This document shows, piece after piece, positions 46,754 through 55,010 of a stretch of 64,000 bases of DNA. Made by a program: the position numbers and the translations under genes. The notes below the pieces were generated by a model, which made no database searches, was not told where the DNA came from, and saw only the letters and a program-made list of their open reading frames with translations. The DNA comes from JACVRW01 sp963765135. GTDB lineage: Bacteria; Actinomycetota; Thermoleophilia; Solirubrobacterales; Thermoleophilaceae. Position 1 is the stretch's first letter. Each line of letters opens with the position of its first letter. The stretch is taken from contig CAVXUX010000006.1 of the NCBI GenBank assembly GCA_963765135.1, positions 57,405-121,404 on the forward strand. The letters are read 5' to 3'.

Positions 46754-47035
46754 ATGCCGACTTACGTGATGCTCAGCACCTTGACCCCGGAGGGTGTCCA
46801 GACGATCAAGAGCAACCCGGCGCGGATTCGTGAGGTCAACAAGGAGCTGGAGCAGCTCGGCGTGACCGTCAAGGCGCAGTGGGCCGTGCTGGGCCGCTAC
46901 GACTTCGTGAACGTGATCGAGGCACCCGACGAGAAGACGGTCGCCCGTGTCTCGATGGAGCTCGGTTCGCGCGGCACCGCCCGCTACGAGACGCTCACGG
47001 CCATCCCCGTCGACGACTTCATCTCGGCGCTCTAG
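46754..47035 (+). CDS. GYD-domain protein
   Basis: A 93-residue protein of the GYD family, an alpha/beta ferredoxin-like dimeric domain. It reads PTYVMLSTLTPEGVQTIKSN, LGVTVKAQWAVLGRYDFVNV (the G-R-Y-D sequence gives the family its name in related forms) and ends AIPVDDFISAL. The function of the family is unknown; in many actinobacteria it sits beside purine genes. Here it is two bases upstream of purD, so it is probably co-transcribed and may be a metabolic sensor. ATG 46754 is 55 bases from the divergent start of the secreted protein. Confidence 0.85.
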   Translation: MPTYVMLSTLTPEGVQTIKSNPARIREVNKELEQLGVTVKAQWAVLGRYDFVNVIEAPDEKTVARVSMELGSRGTARYETLTAIPVDDFISAL

Positions 47036-47037
47036 AC

Positions 47038-48307
47038 GTGGCCGAGCGGGTGCTCGTGGTGGGAGGGGGCGGGCGCGAGCACGCGCTCGTACGCACGCTG
47101 CTGCGCAGTCCCAGATCGCCCGAGGTGATCGCGGCGCCCGGCAACGCGGGGATCGCGGCCGACGGCGTCGAGTGCCTCTCCGACGGCGACCTCGTCGCGC
47201 TCGCGCGCGAGCGCGGGGTGGACCTGGTCGTGGTGGGCCCCGAGGCACCGCTCGTGGCCGGGCTGGTCGACGACCTGGCGGACGCGGGCATCGCCGCGTT
47301 CGGGCCGTCGAAGGCGGCCGCCCGCATCGAGGGGTCGAAGGCGTACGCCAAGGAGCTGATGAAGAGCTGTGGCGTGCCCACCGCGTCGCACGCCGTCTTT
47401 CGCGATCGCGAGGAGGCGGCGGCGCACCTCGCCTGCGCGTCCTACCCGGCCGTCCTCAAGGCCGACGTGCTGGCCGCGGGCAAGGGCGTGATCATCGCCG
47501 CCGACGAGCGCGAGGCCCGCGCCGCCCTGGACGTGTTCTTCGGCGAGCGGCGCTTCGGCGAGACCGAGGTGGTGCTGGAGGAGTTCCTCGACGGGGAGGA
47601 GGTGTCGCTGCTGGCACTCTGCGACGGCGAGCGCGCCGTGCCGCTGGCGCCGGCGCAGGACTACAAGCGCATCTTCGACGGCGACGAGGGCCCGAACACC
47701 GGCGGCATGGGCAGCTACTCGCCGGTGCCCGGCTTCGATCTCGCGCGCGCCCGCGAGATCGCGGCGGTGGCGCACCAGCCGATCGTCGACGCGCTGCGAG
47801 CCCAGGGAACGCCCTTCCACGGGGTGCTCTACGCGGGCCTGATGATGACCGCTGCCGGGCCCAAGGTGCTCGAGTACAACGCCCGCTTCGGCGACCCCGA
47901 GACGCAGGCGGTGCTGCCGCGCCTGCGCTCCGACCTGCTCGACCTGCTCGAGGCCTCCACGCGCCCCGGCGGGCTGGCCGGCGTGGAGCCGGACTGGTCG
48001 CCCGACTGGGCCGTGACCGTCGTGCTCGCGTCGGCCGGGTACCCGGAGTCGTCGTCGAGCGGCGATCGGATCGCGAGGCCTCGACGCCGTCGAGGGCGTG
48101 GAGGTGTTCCACGCCGCCACGGCGCGCGACGGCGACGACTTCGTGACCGCCGGCGGGCGGGTGCTCAACGTGACCGCGCTCGGCGCGACGCCGGCGGAGG
48201 CCCGCGACCGCGTCTACGCGGCCATCGAGCGGATCGACTTCGAGGGCATGCAGGTGCGCAGCGACATCGCCGCTCGCGCCGTGGCAAGAGATAGGGTCGC
48301 GCCGTGA
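47038..48307 (+). CDS. purD: Phosphoribosylamine-glycine ligase (GAR synthetase; one frame break)
   Basis: Second step of purine synthesis, ATP-grasp enzyme. About 422 residues. It opens AERVLVVGGGGREHALVRTL, then VVVGPEAPLVAGLVDDLADA, GPSKAAARIEGSKAYAKELM, VLKADVLAAGKGVIIAADER and DYKRIFDGDEGPNTGGMGSY, with EYNARFGDPETQAVLPRL and, in another frame, DAVEGVEVFHAATARDGDDF and TAGGRVLNVTALGATPAEA. The break is an extra base near 48072-48078. GTG start 47038, two bases after the GYD gene. The stop overlaps the purE GTG (GTGA). The conserved C-terminus past the break shows it is a base error. Confidence 0.92.
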
Positions 48308-48783
48308 GCGGGACCGAGGAGTTCACGCCGGTCGCTGAGACGGAGGTCGAGCACCAGTTCGACGAGCTGGACGTGGACGACGCTCCGTTGGTCGGCATCG
48401 TGATGGGCTCGAAGAGCGACATGCCGGCGATGGAGCGGGCCGGCGACGAGCTCGAGGAGCGCGGCATCCGCTTCGAGATGCGCGTGATGAGCGCGCACCG
48501 CGACCCGGAGACCGTCGCCGAATACGCGCGCAACGCGCGCATGCGCGGCCTGAAGGTGATCATCGCCGGGGCCGGGTTGTCGGCCGCGCTGCCGGGGGTG
48601 GTCGCGGCTCACACGGACCTGCCCGTGATCGGCGTCCCGCTCACCTCCAAGACCTCGATTGCCGGCGGCCTCGATGCGCTGCTCTCGATTGCCCAGATGC
48701 CGCCGGGGGTGCCCGTGGCGACGGTGGGCGTGGACAACGCGAAGAACGCCGCGGTGCTGGCGGCGCGTATCCTCGGGGCGTGA
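48304..48783 (+). CDS. purE: N5-carboxyaminoimidazole ribonucleotide mutase (class I PurE)
   Basis: Converts N5-CAIR to CAIR. The 159-residue protein has a 27-residue acidic extension, then VGIVMGSKSDMPAMERAGDE, VMSAHRDPETVAEYARNARM (catalytic His), VIIAGAGLSAALPGVVAAHT and GLDALLSIAQMPPGVPVATV. Class I PurE needs PurK to supply N5-CAIR, but no purK is in the window. GTG 48304 overlaps the purD stop and its own stop overlaps the purB GTG, both as GTGA. Full length. Confidence 0.95.
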   Translation: MSGTEEFTPVAETEVEHQFDELDVDDAPLVGIVMGSKSDMPAMERAGDELEERGIRFEMRVMSAHRDPETVAEYARNARMRGLKVIIAGAGLSAALPGVVAAHTDLPVIGVPLTSKTSIAGGLDALLSIAQMPPGVPVATVGVDNAKNAAVLAARILGA

Positions 48784-50063
48784 TCGACCGCTACACCCGC
48801 CCGGAGATGGGCGCGGTCTGGTCGGAGCAGCGCAAGCTCGACGCGTGGCTGCAGGTTGAGCTGGCGGTGGTGGACGTGCTCGCCGAGCAGGGGGTCGTGC
48901 CGACCGAGGACGCGGCCCAGGTGCGCGAGCGCGCCACGTTCACCCCGGAGGCCGTGCGCGAGCGAGAGCAGGTGACCGACCACGACGTCGCCGCCTTCGT
49001 GGACGTGGTGGCCGAATCGGTCGGCGACGCCGGCCGCTGGGTGCACCACGGGCTCACCTCCTCCGACGTGCTGGACACCGCGCTGGCGCTTCAGCTCTCC
49101 CAGGCTGGGCTGATCCTCGCGGGCGGCGCGCGCGAGTACCGGGACGCCCTGATCGCCCGCGCGCGCGAGCACGTTGACACGCTCTGCGTCGGCCGCACCC
49201 ACGGCATCCAGGCCGAGCCGACCACGTTCGGGGTCAAGCTGGCCGGCTTCGCCTTCGAGGCGCAGCGCAACCTGCGCCGCCTGGAGCGGGCGGTGGAGGG
49301 CGTGTCGGTCGGCGCCCTGTCCGGGGCGGTAGGGACCTACTCGGCGAACGGGCCCGAGGTGGAGGCCGCTGTGCTGAAGCGCCTCGGGCTTAGCCGCGAG
49401 GACGTCTCGACCCAGGTCGTCCCGCGCGACCGCCACGCCGAGCTGCTCGAGGCAATCGCGCTCGCGGGCGCCGGCCTGGAGCGCTTCGCGACCGAGATCC
49501 GCCACCTCCAGCGGACCGAGGTGCGCGAGGCGGAGGAGCCGTTTCGCACCGGCTCGCAGAAGGGCTCCTCGGCGATGCCGCACAAGCGCAACCCGATCAT
49601 GTGCGAGCGCATCGTCGGCATCGCCCGCCTGCTGCGCGGGTACGCGCTGACCGGCCTCGAGAACGTGGCGCTCTGGCACGAGCGCGACATCTCGCACTCG
49701 TCGGCCGAGCGGGTGGCGCTGCCGGACGCGACGATCCTGCTCGACTACGCCCAGCATCTCGCGACGCGGGTGGTCGAGGGCATGGTCGTGCACCCCGACC
49801 GAATGCTCGCGAACCTCGAGGCGACCCACGGCGCGCTGTTCTCCCAGCGCGCGCTGCTGGCGCTGGTCGAGGGCGGGCACTCGCGCGACGACGCCTACCG
49901 GATCGTCCAGGAGAACGCGCAGCGCGCCTGGGACACCGGTACCCACTTCCGCGAGCTGCTCGGCGCCGCCGCCCCGGACCTCGACCTGGATGCCGTCTTC
50001 GACGCCGGCGCGTTCGTGCGCCACGCCGGCGCGATCGTCGGCCGGCTCGACTCGATCCCCTAG
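48780..50063 (+). CDS. purB: Adenylosuccinate lyase
   Basis: Cleaves SAICAR and adenylosuccinate, releasing fumarate. The 427-residue protein shows the fumarase/aspartase family motifs: HHGLTSSDVLDTALALQL, GRTHGIQAEPTTFGVKLAGF (catalytic His), the signature GSSAMPHKRNPIMCERIVG with the mobile catalytic Ser, and WHERDISHSSAERVALPDA. GTG 48780 overlaps the purE stop. Its stop at 50063 is followed by a perfect inverted repeat and the DMT transporter gene, which interrupts the purine run before purC. No anomaly. Confidence 0.95.
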   Translation: MIDRYTRPEMGAVWSEQRKLDAWLQVELAVVDVLAEQGVVPTEDAAQVRERATFTPEAVREREQVTDHDVAAFVDVVAESVGDAGRWVHHGLTSSDVLDTALALQLSQAGLILAGGAREYRDALIARAREHVDTLCVGRTHGIQAEPTTFGVKLAGFAFEAQRNLRRLERAVEGVSVGALSGAVGTYSANGPEVEAAVLKRLGLSREDVSTQVVPRDRHAELLEAIALAGAGLERFATEIRHLQRTEVREAEEPFRTGSQKGSSAMPHKRNPIMCERIVGIARLLRGYALTGLENVALWHERDISHSSAERVALPDATILLDYAQHLATRVVEGMVVHPDRMLANLEATHGALFSQRALLALVEGGHSRDDAYRIVQENAQRAWDTGTHFRELLGAAAPDLDLDAVFDAGAFVRHAGAIVGRLDSIP

Positions 50064-50065
50064 TC

Positions 50066-50087
50066 GTCCAATGACCGTTTGTTGGAC
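50066..50087. promoter_or_regulatory. Inverted repeat GTCCAA-N10-TTGGAC upstream of the DMT transporter
   Basis: Perfect 6-bp arms, two bases after the purB stop and 37 bases before the transporter ATG. The right arm TTGGAC resembles a -35 hexamer. It may be a regulator binding site or a small terminator for the purD-E-B transcript; the 10-base spacer with little GC stem strength favours an operator. Confidence 0.5.
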
Positions 50088-50124
50088 ATGGTGGAGCGCT
50101 CGGTAGGCGCTTACCGTCGCTCCG

Positions 50125-51027
50125 ATGCCAGTCCTGCTCGGATTGCTGGGCGTGCTCGGCTTCAGCTTCACGCTGCCGGTCACGCGTGTGGCCGTCGAGG
50201 GGCTCGACCCCGCCTTCGTCGGCCTCGGCCGTGCGGCCGTCGCGGCGTTCCCCGCTGCGGTGCTGCTGGCGATCTGGCGTGAGCGCCTCCCCGACCGCAC
50301 CACGCTCGCGCGGCTGGCCCTGGTGGCGCTCGGCGTGGTGTTCGGCTTCCCGCTGCTGTCCGCCCTCGCCCTGCGCGAGCTGACCGCGGCCCACAGCGCG
50401 GTGATCGTCGGGCTGCTGCCGGCCGCAACCGCCGTGATGGCGGTCGCGCGCGCCGGTGAGCGCCCCTCGGCCGGCTTCTGGGTGGCGAGCGGGGCGGGAC
50501 TGGCGGCCGTGCTCGGATTCGCGGCGTCGCAGGGCGCCGGGGTGAGCGTGGCCGACCTGCTCGTGCTCGCCGCCGTCGCTCTCGGGGCGATCGGCTACGC
50601 CGAGGGCGGCGCGCTCGCGCGCGACATGGGCGGCAACCGGGTGATCTGCTGGGCGCTGGTCCTGTCGCTCCCGCTGACGCTGCCGATCGGCGCGGTCGCC
50701 GCCGTGGCGGGGGGCGTCGACGCGCCCGCCGACGCCTGGCTCGGCTTCGCCTACGTGGCGATCGTGAGCCAGTTCCTCGCGTTCTTCGCCTGGTACGCGG
50801 CGCTCGCGCGCGGCGGCGTGGCCAAGATCGGCCAGGTCCAACTGGTGCAGCCGCTGCTCACGCTCGCCTGGGCTGCCGCGTTCTTCGGCGAGTCGGTCGG
50901 CGCCGGGACCCTGATCGCCTCGCTGGCGGTCGTGGCCAGCGTCGTGGCGACGCAGCGGGCCCGCGTGGGCCAGGTAAGACCCCGCACGTTGCGGAATTCG
51001 GCGCCGGGCATCGACTTCTCGCGCTGA
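50125..51027 (+). CDS. EamA/DMT-family transporter
   Basis: A 300-residue inner-membrane protein with ten helices in two EamA repeats. The helices include PVLLGLLGVLGFSFTLPVTR, LARLALVALGVVFGFPLLSA, AVIVGLLPAATAVMAVARAG, GLAAVLGFAASQGAGVSVAD, LVLAAVALGAIGYAEGGALA, VAIVSQFLAFFAWYAALARG and PLLTLAWAAAFFGESV. The EamA motifs, including the G-x-x-Q-L-V-Q-P-L-L-T-L segment, are clear. The family exports amino acids, nucleobases and other metabolites. It sits inside the purine run between purB and purC, 13 bases before purC, so purine or intermediate export is possible but unproven. ATG 50125. Confidence 0.88.
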   Translation: MPVLLGLLGVLGFSFTLPVTRVAVEGLDPAFVGLGRAAVAAFPAAVLLAIWRERLPDRTTLARLALVALGVVFGFPLLSALALRELTAAHSAVIVGLLPAATAVMAVARAGERPSAGFWVASGAGLAAVLGFAASQGAGVSVADLLVLAAVALGAIGYAEGGALARDMGGNRVICWALVLSLPLTLPIGAVAAVAGGVDAPADAWLGFAYVAIVSQFLAFFAWYAALARGGVAKIGQVQLVQPLLTLAWAAAFFGESVGAGTLIASLAVVASVVATQRARVGQVRPRTLRNSAPGIDFSR

Positions 51028-51040
51028 TAGCCTCGCCAGG

Positions 51041-51913
51041 GTGAGCGAATCCGCCGCGCTCATCGCGCAAGGGAAGGTCCGCGACATCTACGAAGCGGGC
51101 GACGACCGCCTGCTCCTGGTCGCCTCCGACCGCATCTCCACCTACGACGTCGTGCACCCGACGCCGATCCCCGACAAGGGCAAGGTGCTGACCGGGCTGA
51201 CCGCCTTCTGGCTCGACCGCACGGCCGACATCTGCCCCAACCACCTGATCTCGTACACGGACGTGCCCGAGCAGCACCGCGGCCGGGCGATGCTCGTCGA
51301 GAAGCTCGAGATGGTGCCCGTCGAGTGCGTGGTGCGCGGCTACATCACGGGCTCGGGGTGGAAGGACTACCAGGCCTCCGGCGCCGTCTGCGGGATCGAG
51401 CTGCCGGGTGGCCTGCGCGAGTCGGAGCAGCTGCCGGACCCGATCTTCACGCCGGCCACCAAGGCCGAGCTGGGCGACCACGACGAGAACGTCGACTTCG
51501 ACCGCGCCGCCGAGATCGTGGGCGATCGCCCGCTGCTGGAGGAGCTGCGCCGGCTGTCGATCGCGATCTACCGGCTCGGCGCCGAGCACGCGCGCGAGAG
51601 CGGGATCATCCTCGCCGACACGAAGTTCGAGTTCGGGCGCCGCTCCGACGGCACGATCGTGCTCGGCGACGAGGTCCTGACCCCCGACTCCTCGCGCTTC
51701 TGGCCGGCCGACGGCTACGAGCCGGGCCGCGGGCAGCCCAGCTTCGACAAGCAGTACGTGCGCGACTGGGCCAGCTCGTCCGGTTGGGACAAGACGCCGC
51801 CCGCGCCGGAGCTGCCCGACGACGTGGTCCAGCAGACCCGCGCGCTCTACGTGGAGGCGTACGAGCGGATCGTGGGCGAGCCGTTCTCGGGGTGGCTGGA
51901 GCGCAGCGCTTGA
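51041..51913 (+). CDS. purC: SAICAR synthase
   Basis: Joins aspartate to CAIR with ATP. The 290-residue protein has ALIAQGKVRDIYEAGDDRLL, LVASDRISTYDVVHPTPIPD, GKVLTGLTAFWLDRTADICP, VVRGYITGSGWKDYQASGAV, IILADTKFEFGRRSDGTIVL, DEVLTPDSSRFWPADGYEPG and SFDKQYVRDW, the full motif set of the long bacterial type. GTG start 51041. Its TGA overlaps the TTG of purS by two bases (TTGA). No anomaly. Confidence 0.95.
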   Translation: MSESAALIAQGKVRDIYEAGDDRLLLVASDRISTYDVVHPTPIPDKGKVLTGLTAFWLDRTADICPNHLISYTDVPEQHRGRAMLVEKLEMVPVECVVRGYITGSGWKDYQASGAVCGIELPGGLRESEQLPDPIFTPATKAELGDHDENVDFDRAAEIVGDRPLLEELRRLSIAIYRLGAEHARESGIILADTKFEFGRRSDGTIVLGDEVLTPDSSRFWPADGYEPGRGQPSFDKQYVRDWASSSGWDKTPPAPELPDDVVQQTRALYVEAYERIVGEPFSGWLERSA

Positions 51914-52137
51914 GAGTGCGGGTGCTGATCCGGCCGAAGGAGGGGATCCTCGACCCGGTCGGCCAGACGGTGGAAGGTGCTCTCCCGGCGCTCGGCTTCG
52001 AGGGAGTGCGCAACGTGCACGTGGGCCGGCTGATCGAGCTGGACGTGGAGGACGCCGCGGAGGTGCCGGCGATGTGCGAGCGGCTGCTGGCCAACCCGCT
52101 GATCGAGGACTACGAGGTGCAGGAGCTCGTGGCGTGA
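51910..52137 (+). CDS. purS: FGAM synthase subunit PurS
   Basis: A 75-residue small subunit that docks PurQ onto the small PurL. It reads RVRVLIRPKEGILDPVGQTV, EGALPALGFEGVRNVHVGRL and IELDVEDAAEVPAMCERLLA, matching the family in length and order (the IRPKEGILDPQG-like start is diagnostic). TTG 51910 overlaps the purC stop, with GGAG about eight bases upstream; GTG 51916 is an alternative but too far from it. The TGA overlaps the purQ GTG (GTGA). Confidence 0.92.
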   Translation: MRVRVLIRPKEGILDPVGQTVEGALPALGFEGVRNVHVGRLIELDVEDAAEVPAMCERLLANPLIEDYEVQELVA

Positions 52138-52781
52138 GGTTCGGGGTCGTCCGCTTCCCCGGCTCCTGCGACGAGGTCGACGCCCTGATCGCCTGCCGCC
52201 GCTTCGGCGACGCGGAGCTGCTCTGGCACAAGGATCGCGACCTCGCCGGGGTCGATGCCGTGGTCGTCCCGGGCGGCTTCTCCTACGGGGACTACCTGCG
52301 CGCGGGGGCGATCGCCCGTTTCTCGCCGCTGATGGAGTCGGTGATCGAGTTCGCGCGCGAGGGCGGCCCCGTGCTCGGGATCTGCAACGGCTTCCAGGTG
52401 CTCTGCGAGGCGGGGCTGCTGCCGGGCGCCCTGCTGACGAATCGCTCGCTGCGCTTCGTCTGCCGCCAGGTCGACATCGTCGTCGAGAACCCCGACACCC
52501 CCTTCACGCGCGCGTGCGCGCAGGACCAGGTGCTGTCGGTGCCCGTCAAGCACACCACCGGGCGCTACTACGCGCCGGGGGTTCCCGAGGAGCAGGTCGT
52601 GCTGCGCTACGCGCCGGGGCACAACCCCAACGGCGCCCAGGACGACATCGCGGGCGTGTGCAACGCCGCGGGCAACGTGCTCGGGCTGATGCCGCACCCC
52701 GAGCACGCGGTGGATCCGCTGACGGGGTCCGCCGACGGCGGCCGGCTGTTCGAGTCGCTCGCCATGGCGCCGGTGGCGTGA
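52134..52781 (+). CDS. purQ: FGAM synthase subunit PurQ (glutamine amidotransferase)
   Basis: Class I glutaminase that supplies ammonia to PurL. The 215-residue protein has FGVVRFPGSCDEVDALIACR, VVVPGGFSYGDYLRAGAIAR, the nucleophile Cys in PVLGICNGFQVLCEAGLLPG, and the catalytic His/Glu pair in LGLMPHPEHAVDPLTGS. GTG 52134 overlaps the purS stop and its stop overlaps the purL GTG, both GTGA. The three subunits are translated in direct sequence, matching their stoichiometric complex. No anomaly. Confidence 0.95.
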   Translation: MRFGVVRFPGSCDEVDALIACRRFGDAELLWHKDRDLAGVDAVVVPGGFSYGDYLRAGAIARFSPLMESVIEFAREGGPVLGICNGFQVLCEAGLLPGALLTNRSLRFVCRQVDIVVENPDTPFTRACAQDQVLSVPVKHTTGRYYAPGVPEEQVVLRYAPGHNPNGAQDDIAGVCNAAGNVLGLMPHPEHAVDPLTGSADGGRLFESLAMAPVA

Positions 52782-54940
52782 GCGGGTCGGCTCTCGCGCC
52801 GCATCGGGAGCTGGGCCTCACCGATGCGGAGTACGACGCCATCTGCGATCGCATGGGCCGCGAGCCGAACCCGCTCGAGCTGGCGGTGTTCTCGCTGATG
52901 TGGTCCGAGCATTGCGCCTACAAGCACTCGAAGAAGCTGCTGCGCGAGCTGCCCGTCGAGGGTTCTCACCTGCTGATGGGTCCGGGCGAGAACGCGGGGG
53001 TCGTGGACGTGGGCGACGGGCTGGCGGTGGCGTTCAAGGTCGAGTCGCACAACCACCCGAGCGCGGTCGAGCCGTTCCAGGGGGCGGCCACCGGGGTCGG
53101 CGGCATTCTGCGCGACATCTTCGCGGTGGGCGCCCGCCCGATCGCGGTGCTCGACTCGCTGCGCTTCGGCGAGCTGGATTCGCCGCGGTCGCGCTACCTG
53201 TTCGACTGGGCGGTGAAGGGCATCGGCCACTACGGCAACTCGATCGGCGTCCCAACCGTCGGCGGCGAGGTGCTGTTCGAGGCGTCCTACGAGCAGAATT
53301 GCCTGGTCAACGCGATGTGCGTGGGGCTGGCGCGGCACGAGCGGCTGATCCGCAGCGCGGCCGCCGGGATCGGCAACGTGGTGGTGCTGCTGGGCGCGCG
53401 GACCGGGCGCGACGGGATCGGCGGTGCGTCCGTCCTGGCGAGCGCCGAGCTGTCGGAAGAGGACGCCTCCAAGCGCCCGACCGTCCAGATCGGCGACCCG
53501 TTCGAGGAGTCGAAGCTGATCGAGTGCTGCCTGGAGCTGCTGGAGCGCGAGACGCTCGCCTCGCTCCAGGACCTCGGGGCCGCGGGGCTGTCCTCCTCGT
53601 CGTCGGAGATGGCGTCCAAGGGCGAGGTCGGGCTCGACCTCGACGTGGCGCGGGTGCCGCTGCGCGAGGCGGACATGGAGCCGTTCGAGATCATGATCTC
53701 GGAATCGCAGGAGCGCATGCTGTGCGTGGTCGAGCCGGCGCTGCTCGGCGAGCTGCGCGAGGTGTGCGAGCGCTGGGACGTGCGCGCCACCGAGATCGGG
53801 TCGGTCACGGACACCCGCCGGCTGCGCGTGTTCGACGGAGACGAGCTGGTCGGCGACATGCCGGTCGAGGCGCTCGTGGACGACTGCCCGCTGTACGACC
53901 TCGAGCCCGCTCCGCCGGGCGAGCCGATCTATCCGGCGCCGCGCGCGCGACTGGCCGCGGACGCCGGCGCCGAGGAGACACTGCTGGCGCTGCTGGCGGC
54001 GCCTTCGATCGCATCCAAGCGGTTCGTCTTCGAGCAATACGACCCGATCGTCGGGTCGCGGACCGTGCGACGGCCGCAGGCCGCGGATGCCGCGGTGCTG
54101 ACTTTGGCCAACGACGGCGGGCGGGGGGCGATTGCGGTGTCGATCGACGGCAACGGCCGCCGTGTCGCCTGCGATCCCTACACCGGCGCCGTCGAGGCGG
54201 TCCTCGAGTGCGCCCGCAACCTCGCCTGCGTCGGGGCCGAGCCGCTCGGCCTGACCAACTGCCTGAACTTCGGCAACCCGGAGAAGCCGCACATCGCGTG
54301 GCAGCTGACGCGCGCCGTCGAGGGGCTGCGCGACGCCTGCCTGGCGCTCGAAGTGCCGGTGGTGGGAGGCAACGTGTCGCTCTACAACGAGGGCGGCGGG
54401 GGCCCGATCTTCCCCACGCCGATCGTGGGCATGGTCGGATCGCTGCCCGACCCGGACGACCTGCCGCGCATCGGGTTCGCGCAGGCCGGGCACGCGGTGG
54501 CTCTGGTGGGGCCGTTCTCGCCCGGGCTCGAGGGCTCGGAGCTGGAGAAGCTGCACGGGCGGCTGGCGAGCTCGCTGCCCGACTTCGACCTGGCCGCCCA
54601 GGCGGACGCGCTCGCGGCGCTGCGCGAAGCGGTGCGCGCGGGGGGCCTGGCGACCGTGCATGACCTGTCCGAGGGCGGCCTCGCCGTGGCGCTCGCCGAG
54701 TGCTGCATCGAAGGTGGGCAGGGGGCTCGCGTGACAGGCGGCGACGAGGTCGAGCTCTTCGGCGAGGGCCCCGGCGGCGTGGTGATCGCCGGCCCGCGCG
54801 AGGCTGTCGAGGCCGTCCCGGGCGCGCGCGTGATCGGCGAGGTCGGCGGCGACGCTCTCGAGATCGACGGCGCCCTGGCGATCCCGGTCGCACAGCTGCG
54901 CGGGGTCTACGAGGGCGCCATCCCGGCTGCGTTCGCCTGA
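52778..54940 (+). CDS. purL: FGAM synthase large subunit PurL (small type)
   Basis: ATP-dependent amidation of FGAR to FGAM. The 720-residue protein is the short, PurS-dependent type. Motifs: FSLMWSEHCAYKHSKKLL, GPGENAGVVDVGDGLAVAFK, ESHNHPSAVEPFQGAATGVG, GGILRDIFAVGARPIAVLDS, LQDLGAAGLSSSSSEMASKG, FEIMISESQERMLCVVEPAL, GLTNCLNFGNPEKPHIAWQL and VVGGNVSLYNEGGGGPIFPT. The C-terminal HDLSEGGLAVALAE is also present. GTG 52778 overlaps the purQ stop. No frame break over 2.1 kb, in contrast with other parts of the window. purF follows 70 bases downstream. Confidence 0.96.
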   Translation: MSGSALAPHRELGLTDAEYDAICDRMGREPNPLELAVFSLMWSEHCAYKHSKKLLRELPVEGSHLLMGPGENAGVVDVGDGLAVAFKVESHNHPSAVEPFQGAATGVGGILRDIFAVGARPIAVLDSLRFGELDSPRSRYLFDWAVKGIGHYGNSIGVPTVGGEVLFEASYEQNCLVNAMCVGLARHERLIRSAAAGIGNVVVLLGARTGRDGIGGASVLASAELSEEDASKRPTVQIGDPFEESKLIECCLELLERETLASLQDLGAAGLSSSSSEMASKGEVGLDLDVARVPLREADMEPFEIMISESQERMLCVVEPALLGELREVCERWDVRATEIGSVTDTRRLRVFDGDELVGDMPVEALVDDCPLYDLEPAPPGEPIYPAPRARLAADAGAEETLLALLAAPSIASKRFVFEQYDPIVGSRTVRRPQAADAAVLTLANDGGRGAIAVSIDGNGRRVACDPYTGAVEAVLECARNLACVGAEPLGLTNCLNFGNPEKPHIAWQLTRAVEGLRDACLALEVPVVGGNVSLYNEGGGGPIFPTPIVGMVGSLPDPDDLPRIGFAQAGHAVALVGPFSPGLEGSELEKLHGRLASSLPDFDLAAQADALAALREAVRAGGLATVHDLSEGGLAVALAECCIEGGQGARVTGGDEVELFGEGPGGVVIAGPREAVEAVPGARVIGEVGGDALEIDGALAIPVAQLRGVYEGAIPAAFA

Positions 54941-54954
54941 GCCGTTGGTACCCT

Positions 54955-54975
54955 CCGGGCGTAGCGGGAGCCCGG
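54955..54975 (+). other. GC stem-loop between purL and purF
   Basis: CCGGGC, nine-base loop, GCCCGG, centred between the purL stop and the purF ATG. It may reduce read-through from the upstream operon or be an mRNA processing site. No purine-riboswitch structure was recognised. Confidence 0.35.
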
Positions 54976-55010
54976 CCGCCGACGGCACTCGGGACCCCGC
55001 CACCCACCTC

